A DNA stretch of 64,000 nt from Sitta carolinensis. Its lineage: Eukaryota; Chordata; Aves; Passeriformes; Sittidae. Positions 9,778 through 21,400 of this stretch are shown here, piece after piece. The notes below the pieces were generated by a model. The model was given only the letters and a program-made list of their open reading frames with translations, was not told the origin of the DNA and made no database searches. The stretch spans positions 80,044,743-80,108,742 of the forward strand of contig CM063283.1 of NCBI GenBank assembly GCA_032173965.1, in the 5' to 3' direction. The position numbers were made by a program, and so were the translations under genes. Position 1 is the stretch's first letter, and every line of letters starts with the position of its first letter.

Positions 9778-12700
9778 CTATATAGGAAAATGGTAAAATT
9801 TAGGACAGCATTTTTGTAGTCATAAAAGCAATTTACAAGTCCGTATTAACTTCCAAACAGGTCGAATCCTGCATAAGTATGTAAGCAGTTCCACCTGAGC
9901 TAGGTGCCATAGTTGGTTTCAGTTGAAACCATTTACAAAATGGTTATTTTAATTTAGAAGAAACACTGAGAACTTTCTACAGCTAATGTATTGAGATATG
10001 GACTGCTTATATGCCATGTTTTTTAGCATTGCTTTGCAAACAACACATTACATTTTAATTAAGGAAGACATTATACACATACAGAGGTTGTCCCAACACT
10101 TGTCACAGATAACCTGAAGTAACGTACACACATAATAATGTCATATACCTTCAGGCCAAGTTCTCCCTTCTCCAAAACCCATCTAAAACTCTCTCCTAAT
10201 CCAAACTCATCTTCACGTGATTTGTAACTAGTCAATCCTTACAATGACCTATGGTTCTTACAGCTCTCCCAGTGGTCTTCTAAAGGTGCTTATTTAGTTT
10301 ATTACATCAGTCAATACTTTAAATTTTCCATTTGTCCTGTTTCCACCATAAGAGGTTGAGAAAAGGATAAAACAAAGAAATCTAAAGCAGATGTAGTTCA
10401 AGCAAAAAGATTTAAGCCTCATTTTTATATGAAAAAGATGTAATTACTTGGGCTATTGAAACTGACAGAGTTTAACCAGGATCTAGAAGCAGCTTAGTTT
10501 GTCTTATCATCAATTGATTAGAATCAGCTAAATCATATTGAATGTCTTCATGTGCAAGTACCTGATTTAAAAGGGCTTGAAGACCAATGTGTTAGACTTT
10601 CCTAGCTTACACATCTTAAGCTTATGCTGAAAGTCCCTTTCAGCACTTCTACATCAACATTATGCTAGAATCGAATCTAGTTTGTACTTGTCCCACTCAA
10701 CAAAACACAATTAGTCACACAAAGCTGAACCTGTTTGCAAACTTACTTCAACCTTCCCCATTAGATATAGTTAAAATGTACTTTTTAAATTCTGAGGGCA
10801 GCCATCTCCCCTCTAAATTAACTGCATCCAAACTATTTTACCAGACTAGTGTTACTGCTAAGGATTATGCTCAGGGAAGGGGAGCAATGTTACCGATGGA
10901 ACCAGCAATATGCAAGTTAAACTCCAAAAAAAAAGTCAATTTGTTTATTTTAATTGTGTTCCAAATCTGGCAGAGACACCTGTATTTCCCTACAGAACAG
11001 TTAACTACTCCTTCACATACCAGTTTAGCTTGTGCTTCTGCAATTTTTCGATTATTCTCTTCTAGTATTCGCTCTAGTTCCTCACGCTTTGCACGCTCTT
11101 CTTCCTAAATGGGAGGACAGGGCAAGATGTTAGTAAAGTAAAACATTCATTTCTGCATGTTCACTAATCTTTCTCAGAATTCTTTTGTGAACTGACTTAA
11201 AGTGGCAGCTTTACAGCCACCTATTTTGCCTCACAACGGTAAACTGTGCAGCCACTAAAACTGGTTTCTAGCACTCAATTTAAATCATCCCGCCCAGTCC
11301 AAACAGCAACCAACTAAACCCTCCCTAATCATAGAATCCTGACAATTTATTACTAGAATTTTAATATCACACAAATCAACAAGGACAACTACAAAAACTG
11401 GATAGTATTTACCAAATTAAAAAGTAATATAGAAAATATAAATAAAGTGAATAGTTTGTCTCACCAATTAAGTATACCTACGTATTCTTTACCTATACTC
11501 CTTTAATCAGCATTAAAAGTTGAATATTTACTGTCTTGTCCAGTGTCCTGCAGAGTGTGCTCCTCGGCTGCCATACGCGCCAGCTTCCTCTTTAAAATGA
11601 TTTGTACTGTTAGCTTGGCAATACCTGCATCAGCAGCTCAACCATTTATAAAGAAACAACATACAAGGAAGGCTGAGCTGAGGAATGCAGATGTTTATGG
11701 TAAGAAGGAACAAAAATATGTAAATCATTCCTAAGGCAAACAATTAATAAGAAAAATACATTTACTGTTAGTGAAAAATACAAATGGTAATCCATACTTC
11801 ATGGAGCTATGGGCTTCTTTCATGGGGAGAATGGACTTAACATTCAGTATTTTGACAATTTTAAGACAGCTGAAACTGTCTGCAGTATGAACTTGTTATT
11901 CAGGAGTCCAGGGAAGGCAAGATCAGGAAATAAAGCCTTGTAATTGTTGTTTTCTTGGTGAATTTTATGGAACTCTGTTATGCAACTCAAATATGAAGAC
12001 TGCGTGAAAAATTTTGAATTGGTTCAGTTCACATAATATATATTCAAATTATTTTTATATTTGGAGGACTTAAAGTTAGCCAGAGGTTTGTGTCTGTGTA
12101 AGAAAAAAAAGTTAATACGAACAAAGCAAGCATATGAAAACTTCTTACTATGACTAGTAACCAGCTACTTGCTAGCACACTTCACTCCAGGCATGGAGGT
12201 TCATTCTGCATTACAAGGAACTGGTGGGACTTCTCCACATGACGACTATACCAAAAATACTTTTTTTAAAAAAACAAGTCTTCCATCTGATCAAATGAAA
12301 AGCTCTAAATGTGAAGAATTTGCTGACTATGAACATGTAAATTCAACTTAAATTCTCTGATATTAAAGTTTGAATTTGCAAAAAAATTTATTTATTCTTT
12401 TTAATATTTATTGTAACTCGGCATTCCATTTGTTTCCATTAATTTGATACTATGTGACCGACAAGTCACATCTAGTATGAAGGGGAAAGCTGCATTGCTA
12501 CTGTCTCTCCTTTCATAAGCCAATAAAAATATTAATTTAAAATAAACTCTGTAGGACGTAGAGAGTGAAAAAAGCATTTGACACTTATGACTATTTAGCA
12601 CAAATTTCCTCTAAAGTTTGAAGTTTGTCTTGAAATTTCTGGATCCTGGAATGATTGGTGCAGGCAGGCATCAAAGCCTTTAGTAGCAAATTACTGTCTC

Positions 12701-15700
12701 ACAGAAAGACATTTTCAGCTTCTGCTCCAGCTGCTGATTAAAAAACAAAACAAAACAAACAAAAAAGGCCCCAAAAACCCAAGTCACACGTTCAGCTTGA
12801 CTTCAGACATGGGCAGCCTGCTCTTTTATAACTTCTAGGGAGGAAAAAAAGGAGTTGTTAGTAGTTATTAAAAATGGATATAATGATTTGGACACAGATC
12901 CTTCGTGAAGACGTGGATGGGCTTATGCTCGAAGTCCCAGAATTAGTCCAATGTATGCTCAAGGAAAATGTTCATTTTAAATGAAGAATAAGAAACCTAT
13001 TTGTTAAAGACAGGTACGGCAGCTCACTGCTGGACCCTGCTTTTTGCCTGGCTGAAGGCAAAAGCCTCTTACAGTCTAGGTAAACAAAATGAAACAAATG
13101 AAGGATACATAATCACATATTTTTTAATACCCTTCCCCCAAAATGAAAGGACTGCTGATAAATCCTGCAGCCATGGCAAAAGTTTCAAACAATTCTGAAA
13201 TATGTAGGTCAGTTCCATTAAGAATCGAGTATCCTTGTTCAGGTTTTAGGAGAGTAACTGTTTAAATATCAGTGAGCTCCTCTGAATAGGCTAGAAATTA
13301 AGTTTCGCAGCAATGCAAGTTTATATGAGAAGGGAATTAGATTTGCTGTATTCCATCTCTTTCTGAACCGAACAGGAGGCACAAACCGACACTGAAAGTT
13401 TTGCCATGGACTGTCTCTACTTTCCAAACGACCGAGCGTTACCTCTCTGGCTTTTTGTGCTGCAAGTTCAGCTTGTCGCTGTCGCTCGAGTTCTTCGAGC
13501 AACTGTTTTTCCATGATGCGCTTAGCCTCCTCCACCCTGCGGAGAACCTCTCGCTCAATCTCATCCTTTCTTTTCTCCAGCTCTTCTTCTACGCGTTTAG
13601 CTACAAGTTCTTCCACCCTTCGAGCAGTTTCTTCCTCTATGAGTTTCTCTTCAATTTCTTGTTGACGACTGCAAAATGCAAACACGAGGATTACATTTTT
13701 AATCAATAATGTTGGCACTGAAACAAACTTCTTCAACACGCAGCATCAGCTATGCTATTGAGTAACTTTTACATGTAGATTATGTATTTAAAGAATATTT
13801 TGCCCTACATTTAAAGAAAGGGAATATTCAGGCAATCAGTGTTCCTATCACAGGGAATCCATTCAGACCATTCTGTATTTAGAATCTTTCTATATACCAA
13901 TAGATTAAAATGAAGACGATCATCATACCATCTCTTAATCACAATTGGGGGGGGGGAAGAGAAAAAAACCCAACCCAACAACTACAACACCATGCTCCCC
14001 TCCTCCAAAAAATCCAAACCCATTCAACTTTGGCCTCACCCTTCAGGAGTTTATATGGTCTCAATTTTAAGCCACATATAACAATAACATCCTGTAAAAT
14101 CTTGCCTTAAAGCCACCACCTTAGAGGCACCAAATTATCTCTAGTATTTTAAAATAGAAGACAGAGGCAATAAAATTTGTGATTTCAATATTTTATCTAG
14201 AATTCCAGGTGTTGTATCTGTAACCTAGTTATCCAATCATTTACCCTAACAAATTTCAGCAACTTCAACTGTAGAATTTTTTTATTGCAGGTCTCTGTTT
14301 CTACCATAACGATCCAAAATAAATTATATCAATATCGAGCACTAAATAAATCCTTGCAAACTTCAGCTTTCCATGTTCTGCATTTTGGACATTTTTTCAA
14401 ATGTCTTGTCCTTATTTTTCTTTAGCAGAAGTACTATCACTTAGCCTGAGCACTGTTTTAACTTTTCATTAAAAGTGATATAAAAATACTAGATAAATTT
14501 GCAGGTTAATTACCAAATACAGAAAAAAAATCCTGGCAGTATTCATGTGTGTAACATGGCAATTGGATATCCAAGGATGAACAACAGTGAATACTCTATA
14601 ATTATGTTTAATGCAGTACTGTTTATCTGGAATTATTATGGGCTTTGGAGAGAAGACTTTTGGATTTAAACTTGATATTGAACTTTTGTTTTAAATATTC
14701 TACGAAGTACAGAAGAATCTTTTCTTCTGGCTTGTCAGCAACACAAATCCAGGATTTAGAAGGACAACTACTGTTCTAATATCTTAATATCCTGTCCTTT
14801 TCAGAATGTTTGCATTTTCCTATCTAATTTGGAAAATTTTTCCTAATCTATCTTATTTGAAAAACAACTAATTAAAAAAAAAAGTTACATAATTTACCAA
14901 CTTTTAGGTGACCCAAGGCACAACTTGCAAATATGCAATAGGAGATGCGAAGTATGAATTACTCGTCTAGATAACCAAGGGAAATACAAAGGTGAAAGGC
15001 TCCAAATTTCCCCTGGTCACATGCAGCTTTTCAAAAGTGTACTGAACTAAGTAGATTTCCTTCAGTAGAAACTTTTGGAATCCTCAATTCAATCATCTGG
15101 CCAGAGAAGACCAATTTTAGTCTTACAATCCTCAAGAGATAGCAAATTTAGCTGTGGGCACATTAGACCAGCATTCACTTTTCCAAAATGGACACAAAAT
15201 ATCTTGAGGTGATTTTTTTTTTCAGAGAAAAAACCCCAAAGCAACATATGGCAAACAAAAAATGCAGACCACTCCCAGAAAAATGCATCAACCTCACTCT
15301 GTCAGTGTATCTCTGCCAAGCTGCAACCCTTTGTGGACAAATGTTTAAACACCCTTTATATACTAAATATGGTTTTATTTCAAAAGGTTTCCCTTCCCTC
15401 TTATTCAGCAGTGAGTACTCTCACCATCCTGAATCAATATACTCTTAGTATACTTAAGAGGCTAGAGTTTTAGAGAAGTGTCGTTAAGTTCATATTCTCA
15501 TGTTTTATTAAACTATTACAGTTTTATGTTAAATATCAGGAAATCTAGAAAAAAGTTAGCTAGTTGAATAAAGATAGTGCATAGCTACAAAAATACCATG
15601 TCACTTGTGTCTGAAATAGGTTTTCAAATATCCTCAACAATTGATGATGCACTCAAATTAAGCACTATGCCTGCACAAGTTTCATTCTTCTCACTCCAAC

Positions 15701-17991
15701 AAACTCCATTCAAATTTAATTAAACCAATCAAATGTATTTTTAGACTTATAGTCAATAATATTAAATGGCTTACACCTAATTAAGAAAATAAAATTATAA
15801 ATATATTATTATATATATATATATATATGAATCTCAGTGATTTATTCTCTAGTATACCAACATTTTTTATTTTTTTAAATCACATGAACCTACAGTATTT
15901 TATCATCCTGGCATACTGAGTTATGATTCCAGAGCAACAGATAAGTCACTAATGTAAAAATACGACTTTCCTATGATCCATTACTTCTTAAAAACTAATT
16001 GTATGATTGTATGATAATCTGCAAAAAAGATACCACTTACATTTTACCAAATTTCTGAGGGGAAAAAAAAATCATACTTGCAAGGCAAGGAAATGAGCAC
16101 TATAGGAAAGGGCTGAAGTTAGGCTGTGTATTGAGATTTCAACAAGACATAAGAAGAAAGTCAGTTCCAGTCCCTGAACTGTCCACTAATTTATTCAGTC
16201 AGAAAGGAAGTACTTCTTTCCTTATCTAACATGAATCTATACAAACATACATAACACAATTTACAGATGACTTACAAAAATACCATACTTTTCTACAGTT
16301 TACTGCTTTTTCTTTTTAAAATTTAAAGGGTATTGTAGAAGGATCAAAATTCCATACCAAATCTTTCCCAATACTGATTCTTCCTCAAATGTCTGCTATT
16401 CTGTAGCAAGTACTGCTGAAATATCATATCCCTTCTATACAGACTTTATGAACTTTTTAAAATTTCAAAGCTAACTTACATAGAAATTTTACTTGCACAT
16501 AAACCAAACCAGCTCCTAAGTACTAGAATAAACTATTCATTCTATTCTCAAATTTTTAAGCACATTCCAGTTCTTCATTGTAGATATGCACAAAATATTC
16601 TTCTTGATTTAGGTGCTGAATAAAATTCTAAACCAGAAAACTAGAATCACTATGTCGAAATGTCAATTTTCACGTTTGTGTTACTGTGGAAGATTTTCAC
16701 TGTCAAAACTCTGAAGTTAGCAAAGGTGACAAAAATGAAAGTGACAGCTTGGGCTCACCAAGCCCGACAATGACAACTAGTATTTCTTGAGAACGATATG
16801 GCTTAAATAAAGCTCCACCTGAGAATTAACACCACCACTTGGCTTCATATGTACAAATAAGTGCTTTTTCTGAATTTGGTGGTCCAATGAGCAAGGGTAG
16901 TGTTCAAAGGAAAAGAATTACCTGATTACAAACTGCTTTCCTCTTTGCTGCAAAAAGGTCTGTTCTTTAACTTTATACGCTGCTAGTAAACATATTAATG
17001 CACCCTATCGTTTATTAAAATAGCATTTATATCTGCAGACTTAATAAATAACCACACTCCTCATAACACAAACTGAAGAAACGGCAAGGTTTCAAATGAA
17101 ACAAGTCACCAGATCTCACCGTCCCATCTGGCAAGAAAGTAATCCCACAGTGTTATATAGCAGCTGCATAGTGTTTCTTGGAACCCTCTCACTCGAGCAA
17201 CTCCACATGCCTCCGCTCGACGCGTAACAAGCTCCACGCCACGCAGGGGAGGGGCGGGCGTGTGGCAGTGCAGCACAAAGCCTCAGGGGCGCCGAGGCCT
17301 CCAACGAACGGGAAGTTTAGGAGCAGCGCAGGAGGGAGAGACCAGCGACGGCGGATGGGAAGCGGGCAGAGCCGGCCGAGAGGGAGGAGGCGTGCGGGGG
17401 GCTCGCACCCCGAGCGGGTGGCTCCTATCGCACCTGAAGGAGCCGGGCTTTGAGAGGGGCGGATGGCGGGAAAACAGGCATTGGTCAGGCCTCAGCGAGG
17501 GCCCAAACGCCTGTACCCAGCGGCAGGCGGCCCTAGCCCACAGGAAGAAGGCGCGGAGAGAGAGGCACCGAGCATCTCCCTTCCTCCCCCATCCCTCACC
17601 ACCCCTCTCGTCCCCAGCGCAGGCCCGGAGCTCACATTTTCCGCTGCCGCTCGAACTCCGCTTTTTTCTCCTCCTCCTCCCGTTTCTGTTTCTCGTCCAG
17701 GCTGCTGCGCTTGCTCACCGTGCGCCCGAAGATGTCGATACGGTCAGGGGGGGAGGAGGCGCGGTCGCGGTCCCGGTCCCGATCGCGCCGGGAAGAGGGG
17801 GCCGTGTTAGAGCGCGAGCGGGAGCGGGACTCCCGGCGCCGGTTCCGCTTGCTCTCCCGGGACTTGGAGCGCTTCCTTGCCCGCTCCTTTTCTCGGGAGC
17901 GGGACCGCGATCGGCTCCGGTTCTTCTTGTTGTGCTTGGAGCTCTTGGTGTGCTTGGAGCGGGACGAGCTCCGGCTGCGGGACCGACCCAT
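9613..17991 (-). CDS. ARGLU1: Arginine and glutamate rich protein 1, complete gene (4 coding exons, 276 aa)
   Basis: ARGLU1 is a nuclear protein that modulates alternative splicing and acts as a coactivator with MED1 for nuclear receptors. The coding exons 17991-17636, 13668-13443, 11104-11021 and 9777-9613 join in frame (118 codons + split Ile + 75 + 28 + 54, then TAA) to give 276 residues against 273 in human. Residues 1 to about 75 are an RS-rich, strongly basic RNA-binding half ([20 protein letters not shown] at the start). A linker with RDRDRDRDR and [19 protein letters not shown] follows. From about residue 95 to the end there is a long charged Glu/Arg coiled-coil region. The C-terminus ends [17 protein letters not shown], almost identical to mammals. 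All splice sites are GT-AG and every phase matches. It lies tail-to-head with EFNB2 on the same strand, as in human 13q33. Confidence 0.97.
9778..11020 (-). other. ARGLU1: ARGLU1 intron 3
   Basis: A 1,243-nt GT-AG intron: donor GTATGT at 11020-11015, acceptor AG at 9779-9778. It is AT-rich, and no repeat element or extra exon is recognised. The plus-strand open frame over its right end (10662-11108) is antisense to exon 3 and is not a gene. Confidence 0.9.
11021..11104 (-). CDS. ARGLU1: ARGLU1 coding exon 3
   Basis: An 84-nt, phase-0 exon encoding 28 residues of the coiled coil ([20 protein letters not shown] then IAEAQAKL). The acceptor is ATTTAG|GAAG (AG at 11106-11105) and the donor GTATGT. 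It is identical in sequence to what is known for mammalian ARGLU1 in this segment. Out-of-frame entry, as caused by the candidate poison exon in intron 2, would hit a stop inside this exon. Confidence 0.96.
11532..11589 (-). other. ARGLU1: Candidate poison (NMD) exon in ARGLU1 intron 2
   Basis: On the minus strand an exon-like segment follows a tandem acceptor (TTAAAG|AG|GAAGCTGG; exon start at 11589 or 11587) and ends at donor GACA|GTAAAT (intron from 11531). Its length is 58 or 56 nt, so inclusion shifts the frame and creates a stop inside exon 3 (TGA or TAG respectively). The acceptor lacks a strong pyrimidine tract, as often seen in regulated exons. Its composition (several CpGs, coding-like) stands out from the AT-rich intron around it. 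Known biology: ARGLU1 autoregulates through an alternative exon in this intron. That this segment is the exon is my inference. Confidence 0.55.
13269..13442 (-). other. ARGLU1: In-frame open extension of ARGLU1 exon 2 into intron 2
   Basis: Reading on from exon 2 without splicing, the frame stays open for 57 codons (starting [14 protein letters not shown]) before a stop at 13271-13269. A transcript keeping this part of intron 2 would encode a truncated protein with an alternative C-terminus lacking the last 82 normal residues. Intron 2 retention is known for this gene; whether this tail is made is unknown. Confidence 0.5.
13443..13668 (-). CDS. ARGLU1: ARGLU1 coding exon 2
   Basis: A 226-nt exon: one base completes a split Ile codon, then 75 codons ([20 protein letters not shown] through [13 protein letters not shown]). 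It encodes the centre of the highly charged Glu/Arg coiled coil, which mediates protein contacts. The acceptor is TTTTGCAG|T (AG at 13670-13669) and the donor GAG|GTAACG. It is nearly identical to the human exon, with Leu for Met in MEKQLLEEL. Confidence 0.96.
13669..17635 (-). other. ARGLU1: ARGLU1 intron 1
   Basis: A 3,967-nt GT-AG intron: donor GTGAGC at 17635-17630, acceptor AG at 13670-13669. The first ~450 nt are GC-rich (part of the promoter CpG island), the remainder AT-rich. It contains a 10-G run (13947-13956) and an (AT)9 repeat (15811-15828); no other gene or interspersed repeat is recognised. Confidence 0.9.
15811..15828 (+). repeat. (AT)9 microsatellite
   Basis: Nine perfect AT units within ARGLU1 intron 1, flanked by further AT-rich sequence. 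Confidence 0.9.
17636..17991 (-). CDS. ARGLU1: ARGLU1 coding exon 1 (RS-rich N-terminal half)
   Basis: 356 nt encoding 118 residues plus two bases of a split Ile codon. The ATG (17991-17989) has a good Kozak context (G at -3, G at +4). The product begins [20 protein letters not shown] and carries a dense series of RS/SR dipeptides, a likely phosphorylation target and nuclear-speckle signal. An RD-repeat (RDRDRDRDR) and the conserved [19 protein letters not shown] linker follow, then the start of the Glu/Arg region. The donor AT|GTGAGC is consensus. The three extra residues relative to human fall in the repetitive RS/RD part, which commonly varies in length. Long open frames on the opposite strand are mirror images of this repetitive composition. 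Confidence 0.97.
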
Positions 17992-18186
17992 CTCGGCTGA
18001 GGAGAGGCCGCGCCGGCGACCGCTCGACCACCCCCGCCCCCTTTGCTAGCGGCGCCCGGGAGAGGTGCGAGGAGGCTCTGCGCGCATCAGCACCGCCCGG
18101 GAGGGCCGTTCGTCTTCTCCCTTTCCACCGCTTTGCGCTGCGAGGAGAAGGAACAGGCCCCGGGAGCGGGAGAGAGTCCGGACGCA

Positions 18187-18200
18187 GCCAAGATGGCGGC
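18187..18200 (-). promoter_or_regulatory. ARGLU1: YY1 binding motif
   Basis: GCCAAGATGGCGGC on the plus strand contains the YY1 consensus AAGATGGCGGC; on the gene strand it reads GCCGCCATCTTGGC. YY1 sites in TATA-less promoters typically sit at or just after the start site, supporting a start near here. Confidence 0.65.
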
Positions 18201-18230
18201 CCTGGCTGAGCAGTGACTCTCCTCTCCCGC

Positions 18231-18246
18231 CCCACAATGCACCGCG
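18231..18246 (+). promoter_or_regulatory. ARGLU1: ZNF143/STAF (SBS-type) motif
   Basis: CCCACAATGCACCGCG matches the ZNF143 consensus core CCCAYAATGCAYYG. It lies about 240 nt upstream of the ARGLU1 ATG and next to the YY1 site, a common arrangement in housekeeping promoters. Confidence 0.65.
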
Positions 18247-18328
18247 TCGTGCTCGAGTCGTTCGCTCTCCTCCCCGCCGCCTCGGGCGTCGCGCCGGAGG
18301 AGCACGAGAGCGCTCGGGAATATTCGGC

Positions 18329-18337
18329 AGCCAATGG
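18329..18337 (+). promoter_or_regulatory. ARGLU1: NF-Y CCAAT box
   Basis: AGCCAATGG fits the NF-Y consensus RRCCAATSR exactly. It lies about 90-100 bp upstream of the ZNF143/YY1 pair, the usual NF-Y distance from a start site. Confidence 0.6.
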
Positions 18338-18420
18338 CGAGCGCTGCTCGGAGCGGACCCGGGGCAGCGGTGGCGGGGAGCGCTCAGGCCGAGGGGTCGC
18401 CTCAAAGGGAGCTGCTGTGT

Positions 18421-21400
18421 TTCCTTTAATTGAAAGTTCTCTCAAACATTGTTTATTTTCTTTTTATTTTGCTTTGATGCGGGGAACAGAGGGAATTATC
18501 ACTGCAAATTAGGAAGCTGCGAAGAACACTTAGAGCTCCCACTAAAGGAGTTTTTGAATCTGTTGCCCCATGTGAAGACCCACCCTTAAAGGGAAAGAAT
18601 CGCCTGAGATTCGTAAATGCCCGTTGGTCGGAAGGAACGACAAAAGTGAGAGGGGTCGCAAACAACCCGAAAGTTTTATCAGTGAATTACACGCTTGGCA
18701 AAGGAATTAGTATGCTAGTCCCTGACCCACTGTATGAGCGCACGGCAGTGGGTTTCAGATAAAGGGACAGGGTAAAAGGGAAGAGAGTAATTAAAGAGGG
18801 ACAGATGAATTAAAGAGAGAAGGATGAAAAAGCGGTCATCAGTCCCGGTTCCAGTATCGACTTAGCTGAGGAGATTTCAATCCAGCTGTGGCGGTTTTAC
18901 GATGAGATTCCCAGGGGTCCGTTTCTTAGTAGTGTGTCTCCAATGGCACAGGGAAGGGCTGTCTTGGGCGTATGTAAACCTATTTACTTGTAGACGTTAT
19001 TGTCCATTTTTAGCTACAGATGTGTAGGCATAGGCGAGTATGAACTCAGTGGTATCTAAGTCAGGGACAGCATGAAGTCGGAGGTCCTGTAGGCATCTGT
19101 GCAGGATGTTTTCATCCCAGTTCTGCCATGTAATTGCTAGCCGTTTCTGCTATGACAAAATTTGGAAGTGGTGTTATTCTTTATTTCAGTAAACTGGTGC
19201 AATCTATAGATAGTTAACCTCATTCCTTACTTTGAGCTACAATTTTAGTTCCTTGTTATCTTTCACTACTTTTTTTTTTTTTTTTTAAACAGGTCTGTAT
19301 TTTTTTTCTAAGTACTTTTACTAAGCTTGCAAAACATTCCTTTAGCCACTGGACAAAATCCAATCTCACTGAAAGGTCTTTTCTACTAATTCGTTTGATT
19401 TGACTTGCCTTCTTTTTCTTGAAGGAAGGCTTTCTTATTTTGAAATTCAGTCTATTTAGTACCACAAAGAAATCAAATGGAAGCATCTTTCTGGCAGGTC
19501 ACTGTGCAAGTAACAGCAGAGTGACATGGTGAAACCTGCAAGGCAGGAATTCCAGTGCCACAGGCCCTGGGCACTCTTGTTTGTCCCAAGCCCTGGGGAA
19601 ACTCATGGAAGAGGTAACTAAGGGAGTTGATAATCAGACCTTTTAGCCCCTGACCGGATAGGTGAGTTTAGCTGGCACCTTTCCTGCAGAAACTTGTCTA
19701 CAAGTGTGTACTGGAGCTTTTAAATTCACATGGTGCATCAGGTTCTGGATTAAAAATGTATCACCTTTTTTTTAGTTCCAGGTATCATAGTGGATGTGCC
19801 AAATTTGACCTGAAATGTAGCAAGGAGGAAGGGACAGAATTAGTTATTTTACAGTCACTTATAACTATAAATGAGTTTTTAAAATATTTATCATAAACTG
19901 AGCTTTCTCCTTGGTAAGTCACTATAACCAGGACCTGTATCTATCATTATTTGATTCCTATTTAGTATTATTGACTCATCAGAGGTATAAAATATTATAT
20001 GCAATATTTTGTGAGAACAATCAATTATGATATATTGTGTAGAATTAAGGAATTATATAGATTAATGTAATTATTTTCCGCAATCCATTATTGCATTATT
20101 CCATCTCATTTTTTAGTTTCAAAATTAATAAGAACACAAGATTTTAAATACTTGTAATAGCTTAAGGCAATTAGTCTATTTACTTTGTTGTTTATGAGGA
20201 CTAAATTTTAGCACTTCTGGGAAAGGCTCCTTGTCCTCTTAAAAATACATTCCTAATAGATAAAAAATTAGTAGAAGGACATTTCTATTTATGATTTCTT
20301 TTTACTTTAAAGTTTGGTAGTTGTTTGATTTTGCTGGTTTTGGTTTTGTGTTGTTTTTTGGTTTTAATTCTATCACCTTATATTTCCTAGCTTAATAGTA
20401 GTAAAATATTAATATTTAGGTGGGTTTTTTCCACCTGAATATAATTACAATTGATATGGAATTAACAGTACCAAAAGGAACTTTTTAGTAAATACTTAAT
20501 TTAAAAACTTTGTTTAATTACATAATTTAATTTCTTCTTCTCAGTTAATTAAAAATTATGGTAATTTCCCTTTTCAATTTCCATTCAAAATTTTCAATAT
20601 TTGATTAAAATAATGCAATTTTTTTATTAAATAATATAAGAATTTTTGAGGTTTTAATCCCATGTAAGTACGTGTTTTATTCCCAGTTTGTAAGACATTA
20701 TGAATTTCCATGCACTCTTGTGTTTTTGCATTTTTTTCCCATTTTAATATATCTCAGTATATTAAAATGCACAATTTGGCTCTTAAAACGGTTGCCTTGG
20801 AGTTGGAAAATACCTTATTTGACAGCCAAATGGTGGTGTAATTAAAGCACCTCACCCTTCTTTACCTTGGCTACTGTCATCACATGAAATCTTTCAACCC
20901 ATAGGCGTTTGGGGGTAGCTCCGTGGAGATACTGTGTATTTATAATCTCCAGATTGTACTTGCTCTCACTTGCACCACCACTTCTGTCATTAGCTGGGCC
21001 AAGAGGGATCTTGGGAGATTAAAGGTGGATTATTTTGGGTTGTGCTAGTGTGGCACAGCTGGATGTGAGACCTTTGAATAGGTCTAAAATAGAAGAACTC
21101 TGGAGGGCAAGCAGGGGAAGAAAGCAAGAGCATAATAGGATAAGGTGTTTGGTATGTAATTTGCTGTCATCTGGTATAGTCTGCCTCACAATAGCAAGAG
21201 GGCAGAAGTAGCACCTTAGAAGAGTTAAGGAGAAAAGGTGGTTTAAACGTGTATTGGTTCTTTCCAAGTAGCTGTTTCAGACAACGTTTATTACAAGGTC
21301 AGAAACTATGAATAGAGGTGATGGGGATTAATTTTTATTTTTTATTCTGACTCAGTGCTGGGATTCATGTCACATAGATCACAGAAGCTGAACAGGAGTA

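Larger units (their letters stand above)
11105..13442 (-). other. ARGLU1: ARGLU1 intron 2 (candidate regulated/retained intron)
   Basis: A 2,338-nt GT-AG intron with donor GTAACG (13442-13437; non-consensus C at +5) and acceptor AG at 11106-11105. In other vertebrates the equivalent intron is partly retained and contains an ultraconserved element with an alternative exon that controls ARGLU1 levels. Here the weak donor, a 57-codon in-frame extension into the intron and an exon-like segment at 11532-11589 are compatible with that regulation. The rest is mixed-composition sequence with no transposable element recognised. Confidence 0.85.
17200..18420 (-). promoter_or_regulatory. ARGLU1: ARGLU1 CpG-island promoter
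   Basis: A GC- and CpG-rich block covers the start of intron 1, exon 1 and about 430 bp upstream of the ATG. Upstream of the coding start it holds, in order of increasing distance, a YY1 motif (18187-18200), a ZNF143-type motif (18231-18246) and a CCAAT box (18329-18337). No TATA box is seen. This set is typical of a housekeeping, broadly expressed gene with the start site probably near 18190-18230 (inferred, giving a 5' UTR of roughly 200 nt). Confidence 0.85.

Noticed and set aside
10662..11108. 148-codon plus-strand open frame
   Set aside because: It ends in the exact antisense of ARGLU1 exon 3 and has no recognisable similarity.
17260..18049. Plus-strand frames of 246 and 112 codons opposite ARGLU1 exon 1, one with RS-like repeats
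   Set aside because: They are the antisense image of the repetitive RS/RD codons of ARGLU1; the real protein is on the minus strand with conserved splice sites.
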